64,000 nucleotides of DNA from Salvator merianae (lineage: Eukaryota; Chordata; Lepidosauria; Squamata; Teiidae): assembly GCA_003586115.2 (NCBI GenBank), contig QVOM02000112.1, positions 44,083,487-44,147,486 of the forward strand, read 5' to 3'. Each line of letters starts with the position of its first letter. Positions within the stretch are counted from its first letter, which is position 1. Positions 24,140 to 35,992 of this stretch are shown piece after piece. The translations under genes and the position numbers were made by a program. The notes under the pieces are model-generated. The model was not told where the DNA came from. It saw only the letters and a list, made by a program, of their open reading frames with translations, and made no database searches.

Positions 24140-25789
24140 TTGTAATCCACATGCTGTGTGACCTGTGTCAAATTCATGCCATGCTGGGGGGGGGGGGCAT
24201 TAATTGATCCCAGAACCATTCTTCCTGCTGCATGGAATATCCTCCTTAAAACGTGGAAGCAATCAGTGTTCCAGATGACTTGTTTACTGAAGTTGAACAG
24301 CAATCCTTGTAAAACAAGCCAGTAGTAGATGCTAATCAGCATTCCAAAAGATATTAACTTTTGTCCTGACTGACGTTGCGAAACTTCTGACAACATCTTT
24401 TGTATACAGATGTGAATCTTTTGTGCAAACATCAGGAATGTCATTATACGGTAATAAGGTTTCGGAAAAGGGATTCTGTCTGAACATTTGACAAGCATTT
24501 CTCTGCTTATGCTACTCCGTTGTTTTTTTCGATTCAACTATGTAAGTCAGTATCAGAGGTATGCAGTCACCCAGAGGTGTGATCTGCAGCTAGCACATAA
24601 ACATCTGCTCTCTGCATACAACACAGAATCCCTGTACATGGGATGCTAGCTATGCACACACCTCAAAAAGTGCGTTAGTTACGTTTTAAACTTAATGTTG
24701 AAGTCAACAGGAGCTACATTGATTCTTGTCCACAGATGTTTCCCCTTTTTTGCGTGACAGCCCCCATATCAGAATTAGTGATAAAATGAGTCCCCAGTTA
24801 GGGTACAGCACAGTCTTCCAACATCTGAACCCTCCATGCTACAGTTTCCATCATCATAGACTTTCTCTGGTAAAATCTGTCATCATCAGATCACCTTTTG
24901 CCTCACCAAATTTGAATCTCCCACCTGGGTGCTTCTGATTATTTCCTGGATTATCCATAGTTTCCAAGCTTTATCCTCAAGCAACCCAGCTATTGTCGAC
25001 TATTTCCTGCTAGAGAATCCTTTCTGGACTTATGATAACCATTTGTTCCAAGCCCTGCAAGCTCCAATCCTTGTTTCCACTGTTTCTGCATTTGAAAGTT
25101 CTGCAGTCTTATTGTGGGCAGAGACCTAGGAAACAATGCACCAGCGCACTGAAAGGTGACATAACCTGCCAATTCTCCTTAGTTTTAGGGTCTTCTCTTA
25201 GCCCCCACTGTTAATTTGGACCCCCTAATCTCCCTGGGTTGATTAGGAATAGCAATTTTAGTTTTAAACTCCTTTATTTTTCTTTGGCCTACACAGAAAC
25301 AGGTCTAGCTGTAACACGTAGCCAAGCCACTGTCAATCATTGCTTAACAAGATAAAAGGTTGGAAGATAATCCTTTTAGCACTCAATTATAGGAGACGCA
25401 TTGCAACTGCTGCTTCCTATTCTGGTTATACTGAGAGTTCTGCCTTACTGAGAGCTTTGACAATCAGGCTGTTTTCTTGCTTCAGTTTCTTTGCTTTTTG
25501 AACTTTTTGATGTATTTTAATAAAGAAATTATTTTTCTTTAGAACTTTACTTGCTTTTAATGCAATTTTCCACTCCCCTTTTCGTGCTGGTCCCACACTA
25601 GTTAATTTTCCATGACACCAACCAATTAGTCTGCAAGGTCCTGCAGAGATTGTGTCTGGGAGGACTATTTTCCACAAACCAGTATAACCCAGTGAACCTC
25701 TCTTATCAACCCTTCTTAATTACTTCTACCATTGAATTTGCTTTTCCCCCCATCACTGTTGCTTTATAATTTTATTCAGTTGTTATAGT

Positions 25790-26399
25790 TGTGGCTCCAA
25801 CAATAAAGATGCTATTACTGTTACCCTACACTGCCACTGCACACCACGTTGACACCTCCATTGAGCTGCCCACCAGAACTCCAATATTATCTTTCCTAGT
25901 TTGTCACACAAAGCTTAGCCCCCATCAGATTATAGGTATAATTTGGGTTCTTTGCTCCAATGTGCATGGCTTTGCACTTACTAAGACTGAAGTATATTTG
26001 CCACTTCATTGTCCACTCACCTTAATGTCAAGAGATTCTTTTGAAACTCTTCACAATCTCCTTCAGTTTTTACAACTGAATAATAATAATTTAGTGTCAG
26101 CAGCAAGCTTGGCTGACTGCTTAATTCTACTTATAGATCATCAATCAATAAATTAAAAAGCATAGGATCCAATACTGATCTTTAGAGGATATCACTTTTT
26201 ACTTTCCTCCACTCTGAGAACTTTCCATTTATTACTACTCTCTCTTTACTGTCCTTCAAGCAGTTACCATTCCAGGGCAGGGCCTGTCCTCTTATTCCAT
26301 GACTGATGAGTTTATTCAAGAGCCATGGGTGAAGGACTTTGTCAAAAGCATTTTGAAAGTCCAGATAGAGAATTTCAACTGGATTGCCTTTATCCACAT
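25790..26399 (-). mobile_element. CR1-like LINE, 3' half of split copy
   Basis: On the minus strand this continues directly from the segment at 29481-29900 once the inserted L2 is removed. Visible blocks are 'DKGNPVEILYLDFQNAFDKV' (first catalytic Asp region), 'LLNKLISHGIRGQ', 'RVVINGKFSEWRK', then in shifted frames the A-D-D-T-K-L box and a '...DNIGVLVGSSMEVSTWCAVA' region. Several stops and shifts show it is dead. The point at which homology ends, about 25790, is approximate. Confidence 0.82.
26393..26399. repeat. Target-site duplication (left) of nested L2
   Basis: TCCACAT here matches 29481-29487. Removing one copy and the insert restores an open CR1 reading frame across the join. Confidence 0.75.
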
Positions 26400-29300
26400 G
26401 TATTTATTTATTATTTCAATTGCTACCCTGCCCTATACCGAGGGGTCCCAGGGCAGCACCCTAACCCAACAGTACAACAGTCCAGAAGCAATGAAGGGGT
26501 CTTTTCAGACGGTCAAGGACCATATGCCTGGGCAAAGAGAAAGGGCTTTACCAGGCGCCGAAACCCAAACAGGCACCTGGCAAATCTCAGTAGGGAGGCT
26601 GCTCCACAACCTGGGGGCAGCCACAGAGAAAGTCCTCCCCTCCCCCCACTGGAAGGGACCACCAGGAGAGACTCCCCCTGTGACCTCAGCATGTGAGCAG
26701 GCACATATGGGTGGAGGTGCTCCTTCAGGTATGTAAGGCCCAAACCATTTAGGGCTCTATAGACCAAAGTCAACACCTTGAATTGAGCCCAGAAACTTAT
26801 TGGAAGCCAGTGAAGACTTTTAAGAACTGGCGAGATATGCGCACGGCCTGGTTGACCCGACAGCAGACGAGCTGCTGCATTCTGCACTAGCTCCAGTTTC
26901 CAGACCATCTTCAAAGGTAGCCCCATGTACAGCGTGTTACAGTAGTCCAAACGGGAGGTTACCAGGGCATGCAGAACTGTAGCCAGGTCCTCAGCATCCA
27001 AATACGGGCAACGCTGACAAACCAGTCAGAGCCTCTGGTACGCACCCCTGGCCACCACAACCACATGTAATTCAAGGGACAGCGATGAATCCAGGAGAGC
27101 CCCCAGGTCTCGCACCCAGTCCCTGAGGGGAAGAACATTCCCATCTAGCACTGGGTGTCCTGAGATGACCGGAACACAGGGGCTCTGAACCCACAGAACT
27201 TCTGTTTTGTCTGGATTCAGTTGGAGTTTATTGGCCCTCATCCAGCCCGACACCGCCCCCAGACAGGAGTCCAACACAAAGAATGCCTCACCTGATTCTG
27301 CTGGAATCAAGAGGTAGTGCTGGGTGTCATCTGCATATTAATGGCACACATCCCCAAACTCCCTAATGACCTTCCCAAGCAGCTGCATGTAGATGTTCAA
27401 CAGTAGTGGGGACAACACTGAGCCCTGGGGAACCCCGCAAGGTTGTTCCCATGGCTGTGAGTGCTGGGCACATACCACCACTCTCTGACCCCTCACCCAG
27501 AGAAAGGACTCAAGAGCCACTGCAGGACAGTGCCCTGAAGGCCCAGCCCCTGAAGTCGGTCCAGGAGGATACCATGGTTGATGGTATCAAATGCGGCCAA
27601 TAGGTCCAGGAGAACCAACAAGGAGGTGTGCCCACTGTCCCTCTCCCAAAGTGGGTCATCCATCAGGGCAACCAAGGCAGTCTCTGTGCTGTAGCCCCAC
27701 CTGAAACCGGATTGAAACGGATCTAGATAATCAGTATCCTCCAGGAATGTCTGCAGTTGCATCATCACTGCCGTCTCAAAGATCTTGCCCAGGAAAAGGA
27801 CTCTAGCTACTGGGTGGTAGTTGCCTGACACAGTGGGGTCAAGGGAAGGCTTCTTAAGGAGGAGGCAGACCACTGCCTCTTTAAGGGATGATGTTACTAT
27901 GCCCTCCCCTAGTGATGTGTTGACAACACTCAAGACCCACACAGCCATCCCTCCCTGGCTAGAATTAGCCAAGACAGGCAAGAGTCTAGGAGGCAGGTGG
28001 TAGGCGACATTCCTGCAAATAGCCTGTCCACATCCTCAGACTGCAACAACTCAAACTGATCCATCACAACTGATAATCCAGAGCCCTGGACACCTCCACA
28101 GAATACTGTTCAAATGTGGTATCCAATCCTGAGTGAATCTGAGGGACTTTGTCCCTAAAGTGCCTCATAAAAATGTCACAGCAGATATACAGGGTCAGTT
28201 CAGCCCCTGCACCCCCATCAGAGGACACCAGGCTATTCACTACCCAGAAAAGTTCTGCGGGACGGCTACTTGTGGATGCGATTGAGGCGGAGAAGTATGC
28301 CTTCTTCACCGCCTTCACCGCCACGTGGTAGGCTCAATAATGAGCTCTAACCTGTGTCCGGTCAGATCCGCTCTGTGATTTTAACCACCGATGTTCCAGT
28401 CGTTGCCCCTCCTGTTTCATCACTCTTAGGTCCCCATTAAACCATGGAGCCCCTTGAGCTCTACCGGCTGCGCGAGGACACTCGGGAGCAATCGTGTTGA
28501 GGGCCCACAAGATCTCCCTGTTCCACAGAGAGACCAGGGCTTTGACAGGAGCACTGGCCAAGCCATCCAGAAAATCTCCTAGAGCATTCAGGAATCCTTC
28601 AGATTCCATCTTGCTCCGTGGGCATGCCATTACAATCTGGCCCACACCCCTGCGGTGGACTGGAGTGACTGATAGCCCAAACTTCACCAGGTGGTGATCC
28701 GTCCATGACATGGGGCAAATCTCCAAACTCCCAATTAATAGAGCATTCCCCCTTCCCCCAGTAGCAAACCCAAGGTCAAGAGTATGTCCTGCTATGTGTG
28801 TTGGCCAGAGACAAACTGTGAAAGTTCCATGGTTGTCATGGATCCCATGAGGTCCTGGGCTAGTTTATCAGAGGTGTCCTCAAGGTGGAGGTTGAAATCC
28901 CCAAGACCACTGTTTGGGGACATTCCAACACCAATCCCGAGACCAACTCCGGCAGCCCAGGCAGGGAGGAGGCTGGGCAGCGGGGTACGTGGTACACCAG
29001 CAACACTCCCAACTTTTCTCTGTCACCCAAGACCAAGAACAGGCATTCGACTCTGGGCACTGGGTCAAAGGGGGGCCTGGTGAGTGAGATGGTATCCTTA
29101 TGGACCACAGACACCTCACCACCCCGCCCCACCAGCCTTGACTGGTGCTGTACCAGATAACCTGGGGAGCACAACTGGGTGAGTCCAAGCCCACCCAACT
29201 CCCCCACCCAGGTCTCTGTTATGCATGCCAGGTCAGCCTCCTCATCTGCGATTAAATCGCGGATGAGAGCTGTTTTATTTTGGACTGACCTGGCATTTAA

Positions 29301-29480
29301 AAGCAGTACTGCCAGGCCGGTAGGCTGAATGACAGGCTTCCTATCCCCCATCCGGTTGGGAGGCAGAACAGAGGGGGTGATGGTATACAACCACCCTGCC
29401 CCCCCTCTGGGATGACCCCTTTTCTGCCACCCAATGTCATACCGCCCCCCTGCCCATAACTACTGGCATGCCCCCAGACT
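26400..29480 (-). mobile_element. L2-like LINE, nearly full ORF2, nested in CR1-like LINE
   Basis: About 3.1 kb, much more GC-rich than its surroundings. On the minus strand the order is: endonuclease start near 29300 ('LLNARSVQNKTALIRDLI...DLACITETWV'), endonuclease end near 28700 ('SWTDHHLVKFGLSV'), linker, reverse transcriptase from about 27980 ('SLKEAVV..LLKKPSLDP', 'FLEDTDYLDPFQSGFR', 'LLDLLAAFDTINH'), 'GVPQGSVLSPLLLNIYM', the YADD catalytic box at 27326-27337, 'WMRANKLQLNPDKTEVLW', and the L2 C-terminal region 'LVTSRLDYCNTLYMGLPL...LVQNAAARLL' near 26940. The 3' end has the CCTCGGTATAGGGC block and an AATAAATA tail at 26400. Frames change several times and stops are present, including one directly before YADD, so it cannot make a working protein. 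L2 proteins normally nick target DNA and copy their own RNA. Target duplication TCCACAT flanks it. Confidence 0.9.
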
Positions 29481-29487
29481 TCCACAT
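29481..29487. repeat. Target-site duplication (right) of nested L2
   Basis: TCCACAT, the partner of 26393-26399. Confidence 0.75.
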
Positions 29488-29900
29488 ACTTTTTGACACT
29501 CTCAAAGAAATCTGACAAGACAGTAAGGAATGATTTGTCTTTGCAGAAACCATGCTGATTTTCCTTCAGCAATGCTTACTCCTCTACATGCATACTAATT
29601 TTATCCTTAATGATGTTTTCCATCACCTTAGCTGAGACTGATGTTAAGCTGATTGGTCTGTAATTTCCTGGGCTACTCCTGGATCATTTTTTTGTTCGTG
29701 TCACATTTGCTACCCTCCAGCCTTCAGGCACAGAGCCTGATCTTAGGGAAAAAATATATATTTTTGTCATAAGATCAGCAATTTCACATGTGAGTTCCTT
29801 AAGAACTCTTGGATGAATTCCATCTGGTCTTGATGTTTTGTGAGTGTCTTGATAACAGTCTTTCTTTCTTTTCTTTTTTTTTACTGTGAAGTCCATCCAT
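29481..29900 (-). mobile_element. CR1-like LINE, 5' half of split copy
   Basis: Minus strand: 'SRPDGIHPRVLKELTCEIAD' and 'SLRSGSVPEGWRVANVT' (29896-29700), then 'ENQHGFCKDKSFLTVLSDFF' and 'ESVKKYV' up to the L2 insertion point. These are the canonical early blocks of CR1-type reverse transcriptase, in order. A further minus-strand frame at 29986-30201 (71 codons, Lys-rich) could be the linker before the reverse transcriptase, but I do not recognise it. No endonuclease domain is visible beyond it. Confidence 0.82.
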
Positions 29901-31841
29901 GATCAAGAGAAGATCCCAAGACAGGTGTAATCTCTCTCTCTCTCCTTTCCTAAATCTGTTTCTTTTCCCTCCCCCCCTTTCATTTTTACATTACAACTTT
30001 CCCTGAAATATGCCTCCAATTGCCTAGCAACTGGTCTTGTCCTAGCCTTGCAGCATCTCTTCTCTGTTTCCACTGCTCTACATCAACTAGTAGTGCTGGT
30101 GACTTTTTTTCTAAATCTTTCTTATGTACCTTTTTGCTACAAATATAGTTAAAATCTCTTTGCTTGCTAGAAGTTATTATTTTAGGAATCTTGCTCTTCA
30201 AGTTACTTTACCATTTGGCTAATTAAAGTTGTGTATTTAAATTTTGTCTATTAAAGTTATTTTCTGTATGCCTTTTCTACTTTTATAATAAAACTTAGCA
30301 TTTAAATCAGTGAAGTGTCTCTTCCTTCATTGGGATTGTCTCCAATCACTATCAATTAGATTAAACCAGTAGCCCTTAAAAATACTATATGAATGTGGGA
30401 ACATTATTTAATACGTGTGTTTAGAGCGCTTCCCATTACAGTGCACAGTCCTGTGAAAAGGTTGGAACTATTTAAAACTATAGGAGAAATGTCACTGTGA
30501 GAAATGTTTCACCTTAGAGATGTCATGAATTAACATAGAGACAGGGAGTAATAAGGGGATCTTGGTCCACAGGAGGCCCATTTGTATGTTACGTCAAAAA
30601 CATGCTGACACATTGCTGATAGTTTTCACATGTCTGACAGCTCCCTATAGTGAAGTACAAGGAAGTGGGTACAATCCACCTCATAAGCCTGTTTAAAGCA
30701 GTCTTCAGATGGCACATTCTAAAGTCTACCCTGGGCCCATAAACTGCACACAGAGGTCCATACTATGCAAAATCCCTGTCCACCAAATGGTCTTAGCTCC
30801 TAAGAAAAGTGATATTTACTGCTTCCTTCCCTTACAAATGCTGCTGACTCTTCCCTGGATCCTTTTTGCTTCTTTGCTCTTCTCAGTGCCAGGAAAGGGG
30901 GGGTATGGGGGAAAGTGTCAGAACATAATTTCTTATCTACTCTCAGGTTGGGTGCTCAGTAGGGTTGAGGGATGGGAAGGGATAGGTTAAAAGTAATATG
31001 ATGGAAGCATTATTTTATTGTAATAATTGTAACATTACAAATTGTGTTTGATGTATGAAATTTGTAATTAATATACAATATTGTGTATGTATAAAACAAG
31101 AACAATAATTGTGAATAAGGGGTAGTTTGGTAGTGTGGTGGTGGGGTAGTAGTTATTGGTGTGTTTTTTGGAAGGTTTGTTTGTCTCTTTTTCAATGTAT
31201 ATTCTTTTGGGGGGGAGCACTATATTTTTTATTTCTTTTTTGTTGTTATAATTTGTTAATAAATACAAATTAAATAAAATAATAATACCATAAAAATAAT
31301 AATTTAAAAAATCCTAACTATTATCTTACCTCTTCCAGCTTACAGTAGCTCCTAGTGAATTAAATTTAGGGGGGACATAAAACTTGACAAGGTGCTATAT
31401 GGCTTCATTTCAATGAAAGCAGTTTCTTGCTACCTATGTCTTGACAAATCCCAATTTTCCCAGTCCTAAAGCATCTTCTAAATTTAAGTAGACTAGGATA
31501 ATCCAAAGATAAACCTTAAATTACTAACAGATCATAGTCATATTAAACTGAAAACAACAGCAATATACAATCGCAGATGCTTAAGAAGTAGCCTGCATTT
31601 CTAGCACTAGTTTTTAAATGGTGTTGAAAGTTTTGATGCAATATACAGCAAACAGGCAGTCTCTGACAATCAATCATTCTGTATACACTTTTGCCTGTTT
31701 CAATTTGGCTATATAACACACTGAAATTTTATTTTGATATCTTGCCAAACAGCATTATACAGTTCTTCCCCAATCCTTATGAAAGGATTTTGGACCAGGT
31801 TGACATTTGGCCCTGCCAGAGGTGGCCACAGATGAAGCTAA

Positions 31842-32235
31842 GGACCTGTTCACTTGACAGCCTAGAAAGGTATACCAACATCATTCTAGGCTGTACAAGA
31901 CCCCACGACATGGTGGGCAATTGCACTGTGAGGGTCCATACAGCCCTGTACTGGGCCTCTAGCCCTTGCAGTGTGGATGGCCAGCCCAACTGCCATGACA
32001 GTGGCCGTGGCAATGTCCAGCCATTACCATGGCAATTGGGGATGCACCACATGACTGTGCAGCCACAGCCACACCACCGACTCACAGCATTCACACCTGG
32101 AAGAAGATGCAAATGCTGTTGACTGGGAGCAATTTTGCCACTCCCAATCAAGCTGTGGACAATGGCAGGGCAGTGTCAACACACTTACCCGGCGAGCATC
32201 CACTCACTCACTAATGGGTAAGTGTGAACAGGCCC
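31842..32235. mobile_element. Harbinger-like MITE, GGACCTGTTCAC group
   Basis: A 394-bp element from GGACCTGTTCACTTGACAGC to GGTAAGTGTGAACAGGCCC. Flanks TAA and TCA are an imperfect 3-bp duplication. The core has ATGGCAATTGGGGATGC-type blocks shared with the copy at 14.1 kb. Overlapping open frames on both strands (143 and 124 codons) are chance frames. Confidence 0.82.
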
Positions 32236-32508
32236 TCAAAGTCTTTAAGCCAATTGCTGCTGGGCAAAAACTTTTTAGATAGACCATTTAAAAGCTTTTA
32301 ACAATTTCAGCAACAGTAGCTACCCCACTCCTTTTTAAAAGACCAAAACAAAAGAAAAAACCACACATTGTAAAATGGTCCATTTGGTATGTTGGCAGTT
32401 AAGTTTTAATGGACTTTCAATTTGGTTTGTATTCAGAGACTACATGCAAATTTGTAACTTTAATAATGTGTTCTACTACTTTTCACTTAGATACCCATTA
32501 AGCAAACC

Positions 32509-32526
32509 TTTTTTTTTTTTTTTTTT
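32509..32526 (+). repeat. Poly(T) tract
   Basis: About 18 thymines in a row. No SINE or LINE body was recognised on either side. Confidence 0.75.
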
Positions 32527-33141
32527 ATACAAATGCATCTTTTGTTCTTAACCTTGTTTGGATAAATAATGTTTCTGTCCTTTGAAATAAATGTTCTGCT
32601 AGCTAAAACCAAGTAGCCTTATGAATACAAATATAGTAGTTGAAGCTTTCACTGCTGTAAAAATTCATGAATTCTTAGTATCTGAACTAAAGGGAGAACA
32701 TATAAATGGTTTCGTTTAAGAAAATAAAAAATTATAATAACTGAGATGGAAGAATACTACCCTATTCATAAATGGTATTTACTTTGGCTGCCAAGTGTAG
32801 TCACCAAGAACCAGCTGGAAATCCTTGTTTCTTTATTTTAAAATTTTACCTTTTTGTTTGCTTGCATATTAGCTTTGTATACTTGATTGTATGTGTTTTC
32901 CTGATGTTGAGACCAACAACCTGAGAGGACAAGGGCATGACATCAAGGCAAAGGTAACATGTTGGTTTCTTGACAACCAAACATGCTGCGTAATTGCATG
33001 GTTCTATAACTCTCAACCAGAGTTAGTCAATAAGGAAACTCTCCAAACATTCCTGTAACTTTCCTCCTTTTTCAAGTTTTGACCTTGAGGCAATGGTCCT
33101 GCTTCAGACACTTAACTATAAAAGTGAAAATACTATACTGA

Positions 33142-33646
33142 GGGCATTATCTTTGTTGGACTGCTCCTGCTGATCTGTTCTTATTGGAATGCTCCATCAG
33201 CTGGAGTGGTCCAACTGTCCTGGAACAAGGCCATCTACATTGTGATGGCTGTTCTGGGACAGTCTCCAAACAAGATTTTGAGCTGGTTCTGATGGTTCCA
33301 ATAGCCAGGACAAGCCTTGGGGAATCCATGTCAGCAGTGCAACAAGGTACGCCAAAAACAAATGGCTCCCCTGTTGTAAATCAGATCACAGAGGTGTGCC
33401 ATGATCACGCACCTCCACAATCTGGTTTAACAGCTGCTAGTCTGCCAGTGGACCTGTTTTAAACAGGGCTACTATTATACTGGGCTAGGTGGCCATTTGG
33501 GGCTGCCTAGTCTAGTCTACATTCCGTCCAGTGCAAACAGAGTGTACTAGCAGGGGACAGGGCCTTCTCTGAACTGTACCAAGGTATGGAAGGGAGGCTC
33601 CTGAACCCATCCATACAATGGACTAGTGGTAAGTGCAGAAGCACCA
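33142..33646. mobile_element. Harbinger-like MITE (left end degenerate)
   Basis: The right terminus GTGGTAAGTGCAGAAGCACC is clear near 33645. The left end near 33142 is weak (GGGCATTATC). The core has AGCTGGAGTGGTCCAACTG and GGAACAAGGCCATCTACATT, shared with copies at 34.1 and 37.3 kb. It also has a block (33515-33560) that aligns across the insertion in the nested pair at 34.1-35.0 kb. Confidence 0.7.
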
Positions 33647-33684
33647 TGGGAATCTAGGCTGCCATCAATGGCAGTAGTAATATT

Positions 33685-33909
33685 GAGAGCCAGTGTACTG
33701 TAATGGCTTGGATGTTCAACCAGGACCTAGAAATCCAAGGATTTGAATCTCTTCTTGATCATGAGAGTTCACTTGTTGACCTTGGGCCAGCCACTGCCTC
33801 TTCATCTAACCTTATTTCAAAGAGCTACTGTGCAGATAAAATGGAGGAAAATACTTTTGAAAAGAAGGCAGGGTTTATACTCTAAATTAATTAATTAGTA
33901 AATAAGTAA
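33685..33909 (+). mobile_element. Sauria-type tRNA-derived SINE
   Basis: Starts GAGAGCCAGTGTACTGTAAT (tRNA-like head with A box) with a B-box-like GGATTTGAATCTC near 33740. The conserved middle TTGACCTTGGGCCAGCCACTG comes next, then CAGATAAAATGGAGGAAAAT, AGGCAGGGTTTATACTCTAA and an AATTAATTAGTAAATAAG tail. This layout is the squamate SINE whose tail is shared with BovB LINEs. The copy is complete in outline and diverged. It is antisense to dystrophin and starts about 40 bp after a MITE. Confidence 0.88.
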
Positions 33910-34114
33910 TCCACATTATTGCACTAATCTTTGGGCTGGTTCCTACTCACTTCTTGTGTCAAGAAATCACAGGAAGACCCTTATGACGTCTTTAATTTTT
34001 CACAGAAGGGAGCTGAAATATGCAAAGTCTGCATACCTTCTACTCACAACTGTCAATTTCCCATTGTAAGGAGACAGCCTTCTAATGCTTTCCCATAGTG
34101 CTATTTGCAGTTTG

Positions 34115-35032
34115 AGGCTATTTTTGCACTTACCATGGCTGGACCATTCTAGCTGGTCCATTTCTGCTGGAGTGGTCCACCTGCAGAAGCAGTTCACGTG
34201 GTCTGGAAGAAGGCTGTCCACATTTGGATGCCTGTTCTGGGACAGATTTAGAGCCAGCCTCCACAATCTCTGATGTTTAGGAATGAAAGTTCCTGTCCTC
34301 AGAACCACAGGAAACCCATTTCAGAGGTGTGCCTTGTTCCCCCTGTCAAAGCAGGACACAGGGGTATGTGCCTTTTGCATTCCTCTGTGGCCTGCTTTAC
34401 CAGCCATTAGACCACTGCTAATCCTTTTTAAAAAGTTCTGTTGGTATCCTGGAATAAGTGACCACCTAATCTAGACATTGGACCTGTTTGCACTTACAAC
34501 GGTATAACAGTATAACTAGCACGGTTCAGGCCGGTAGGGTTTGGGTACAGAGAGAGATCTTCTCATCTGTCAGTGCTGGAACACTCCGCAAGCCAACCAG
34601 TGCTGGAAGCAGTGCGGATGGGAGCGTACTATTTCAGTAGCTATGTTTGAACCCAGAGGGTCTGTGTCGAATCTGTGTCCGAAAAGCCACCAGAGTCCGG
34701 ACCCCAAGGTCCAAACTGGGGTGTGAACCATCAGACTGCACCTGTGCTGCCTCAACAGCCCCATCCCACCGCTATTTTGAACCCGGAAATGGTGAGAATG
34801 CACCTTCCCTGGTCCTCATCTGATTGCATAGGTCGGGTTGGAGGCTACAAATTAGTTGACCACAGCTGGTTGGATTCAGGTAAGCATCAGGTGGGCTTTG
34901 GTAGATTTCGGGTCAGCTGGGACTATTTGCAAGTGCAGATCCTGTGTTCTAGCATGTGTCCTGAAACGTACAACTCGCTAAGTGAGAACAGGCCCATTGC
35001 CCCATTCAGTGCTGACAGACATGTCCACTCTT
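34115..35032. mobile_element. Harbinger-like MITE split by a nested family member
   Basis: The outer element starts near 34115 with GGCTATTTTTGCACTTACC and runs to 34476. It is interrupted by another copy (34480-34995) and resumes at about 34999 with a CAGTGCTGACAGAC stretch that aligns to CAGTGCAAACAGAG at about 33521 in the neighbouring copy. The right terminus is lost near the microsatellite at 35040. Confidence 0.65.
34480..34995. mobile_element. Harbinger-like MITE nested in another copy, exact ATT duplication
   Basis: A 516-bp element with termini GGACCTGTTTGCACTTAC and GCTAAGTGAGAACAGGCCC, flanked on both sides by ATT (34477-34479 and 34996-34998). The core differs from the outer element, with more CpG-containing sequence (for example ACTCCGCAAGCC and GGAGCGTACT). 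Confidence 0.82.
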
Positions 35033-35039
35033 AGACAAA

Positions 35040-35085
35040 AATAATAATAATAATAATAATGATGATGATGATGATGATGATGAAG
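35040..35085 (+). repeat. (AAT)n(ATG)n compound microsatellite
   Basis: About seven AAT units run directly into about eight ATG units. Confidence 0.9.
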
Positions 35086-35691
35086 AATATAAATTATATG
35101 GTTACACAGCTGCATCTTTTACACAAAGGCAATAGCATTCTTTTTCTAGCTAATCTTTGAAAGGTGAATAAGCCATTCAAAGTTTTGAACAAAGTTTTCT
35201 GTTTTATATACCCTATATTCAAGTCAACCTTTTTTTAAAAAAACAAAAATATAATTACTATATCCAAAAATGGTGCCTTACAAAGTTGCAGTTCATAGAA
35301 AAAAAAATCACTACAAGAAATAAAAATGCAACAACCTGAAACTAATGGAGATGCGCTAATCATAGAAGAAAGAAAAGGATGATTCAGAGAGTTGATCAGG
35401 AGGCATAATGTAACAGATGCACAAGTGGCCAAGACAAGGATATTTCATTATACGCAATCAGCCTCCAGTACATCAAGAATTAACAGAATTGTTACTAGAT
35501 ATGTTCATAGATGTGTAATGTTTTACACTTGTAATCTTCCAAAATCAACACAACCTATTTTTCAGAATTATGTTATTTTCAGTGAGTGACAGCATTTTTG
35601 ATGAGCATTTTTTCTTTCATTATGCATTTTACCTTTCTGATGGTTTGCACTCCATAGCTTTTCTGAGTACTTGTATTTACTGAAAAGAAGA

Positions 35692-35715
35692 TAGGTAGGT
35701 AGGTGGGTAGGTAGG

Positions 35716-35760
<45 letters not shown>

Positions 35761-35761
35761 G
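35692..35761 (+). repeat. (TAGG)n(TAGA)n compound microsatellite
   Basis: About seven TAGG-type units with one TGGG variant, followed by about eleven pure GATA/TAGA units. A run of this purity is likely to vary in length between individuals. Confidence 0.92.
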
Positions 35762-35956
35762 ACATGCCTGTGGCATGCTTAACCACAGGAGGTCATGTGC
35801 CTTCTGCTATGCATACCTGAAACCATTTTTAGAAAGTGTGTAATACAGTTCAGTGAATCAAAGTAGATGGGAGAAGAGAAGAACAGGATTTTCTAATTTA
35901 CTTTTGACCACAAAGGCACAAGAGTGTCATTCACCTTTCTCTGTTGTGGCAACAGA

Positions 35957-35992
35957 AAAAAGAGAGAGAGGGAGAGAGAGAGAGAGAGAGAA
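35957..35992 (+). repeat. (GA)n microsatellite
   Basis: AG repeats with one GGG interruption over 36 bp. Confidence 0.9.

Noticed and set aside
24100..24537. A 145-codon minus-strand frame as a gene or exon
   Set aside because: It ends in a TG/TA microsatellite translated as His-Thr repeats, and the rest has no family features; no splice-supported exon could be argued.
25240..25690. Possible solo LTR (AATAAA signal followed by a T-rich stretch)
   Set aside because: No TG...CA ends, target duplication or second copy could be identified by eye, so it is not annotated.
31691..32151. Frames of 143 and 124 codons on opposite strands as genes
   Set aside because: They fall mainly within the MITE at 31842-32235 and have no protein similarity that I recognise.
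35040..35992. Spaced repeats resembling a CRISPR array
   Set aside because: These are simple AAT/ATG, TAGG/TAGA and GA microsatellites with no unique spacers, in a vertebrate intron.
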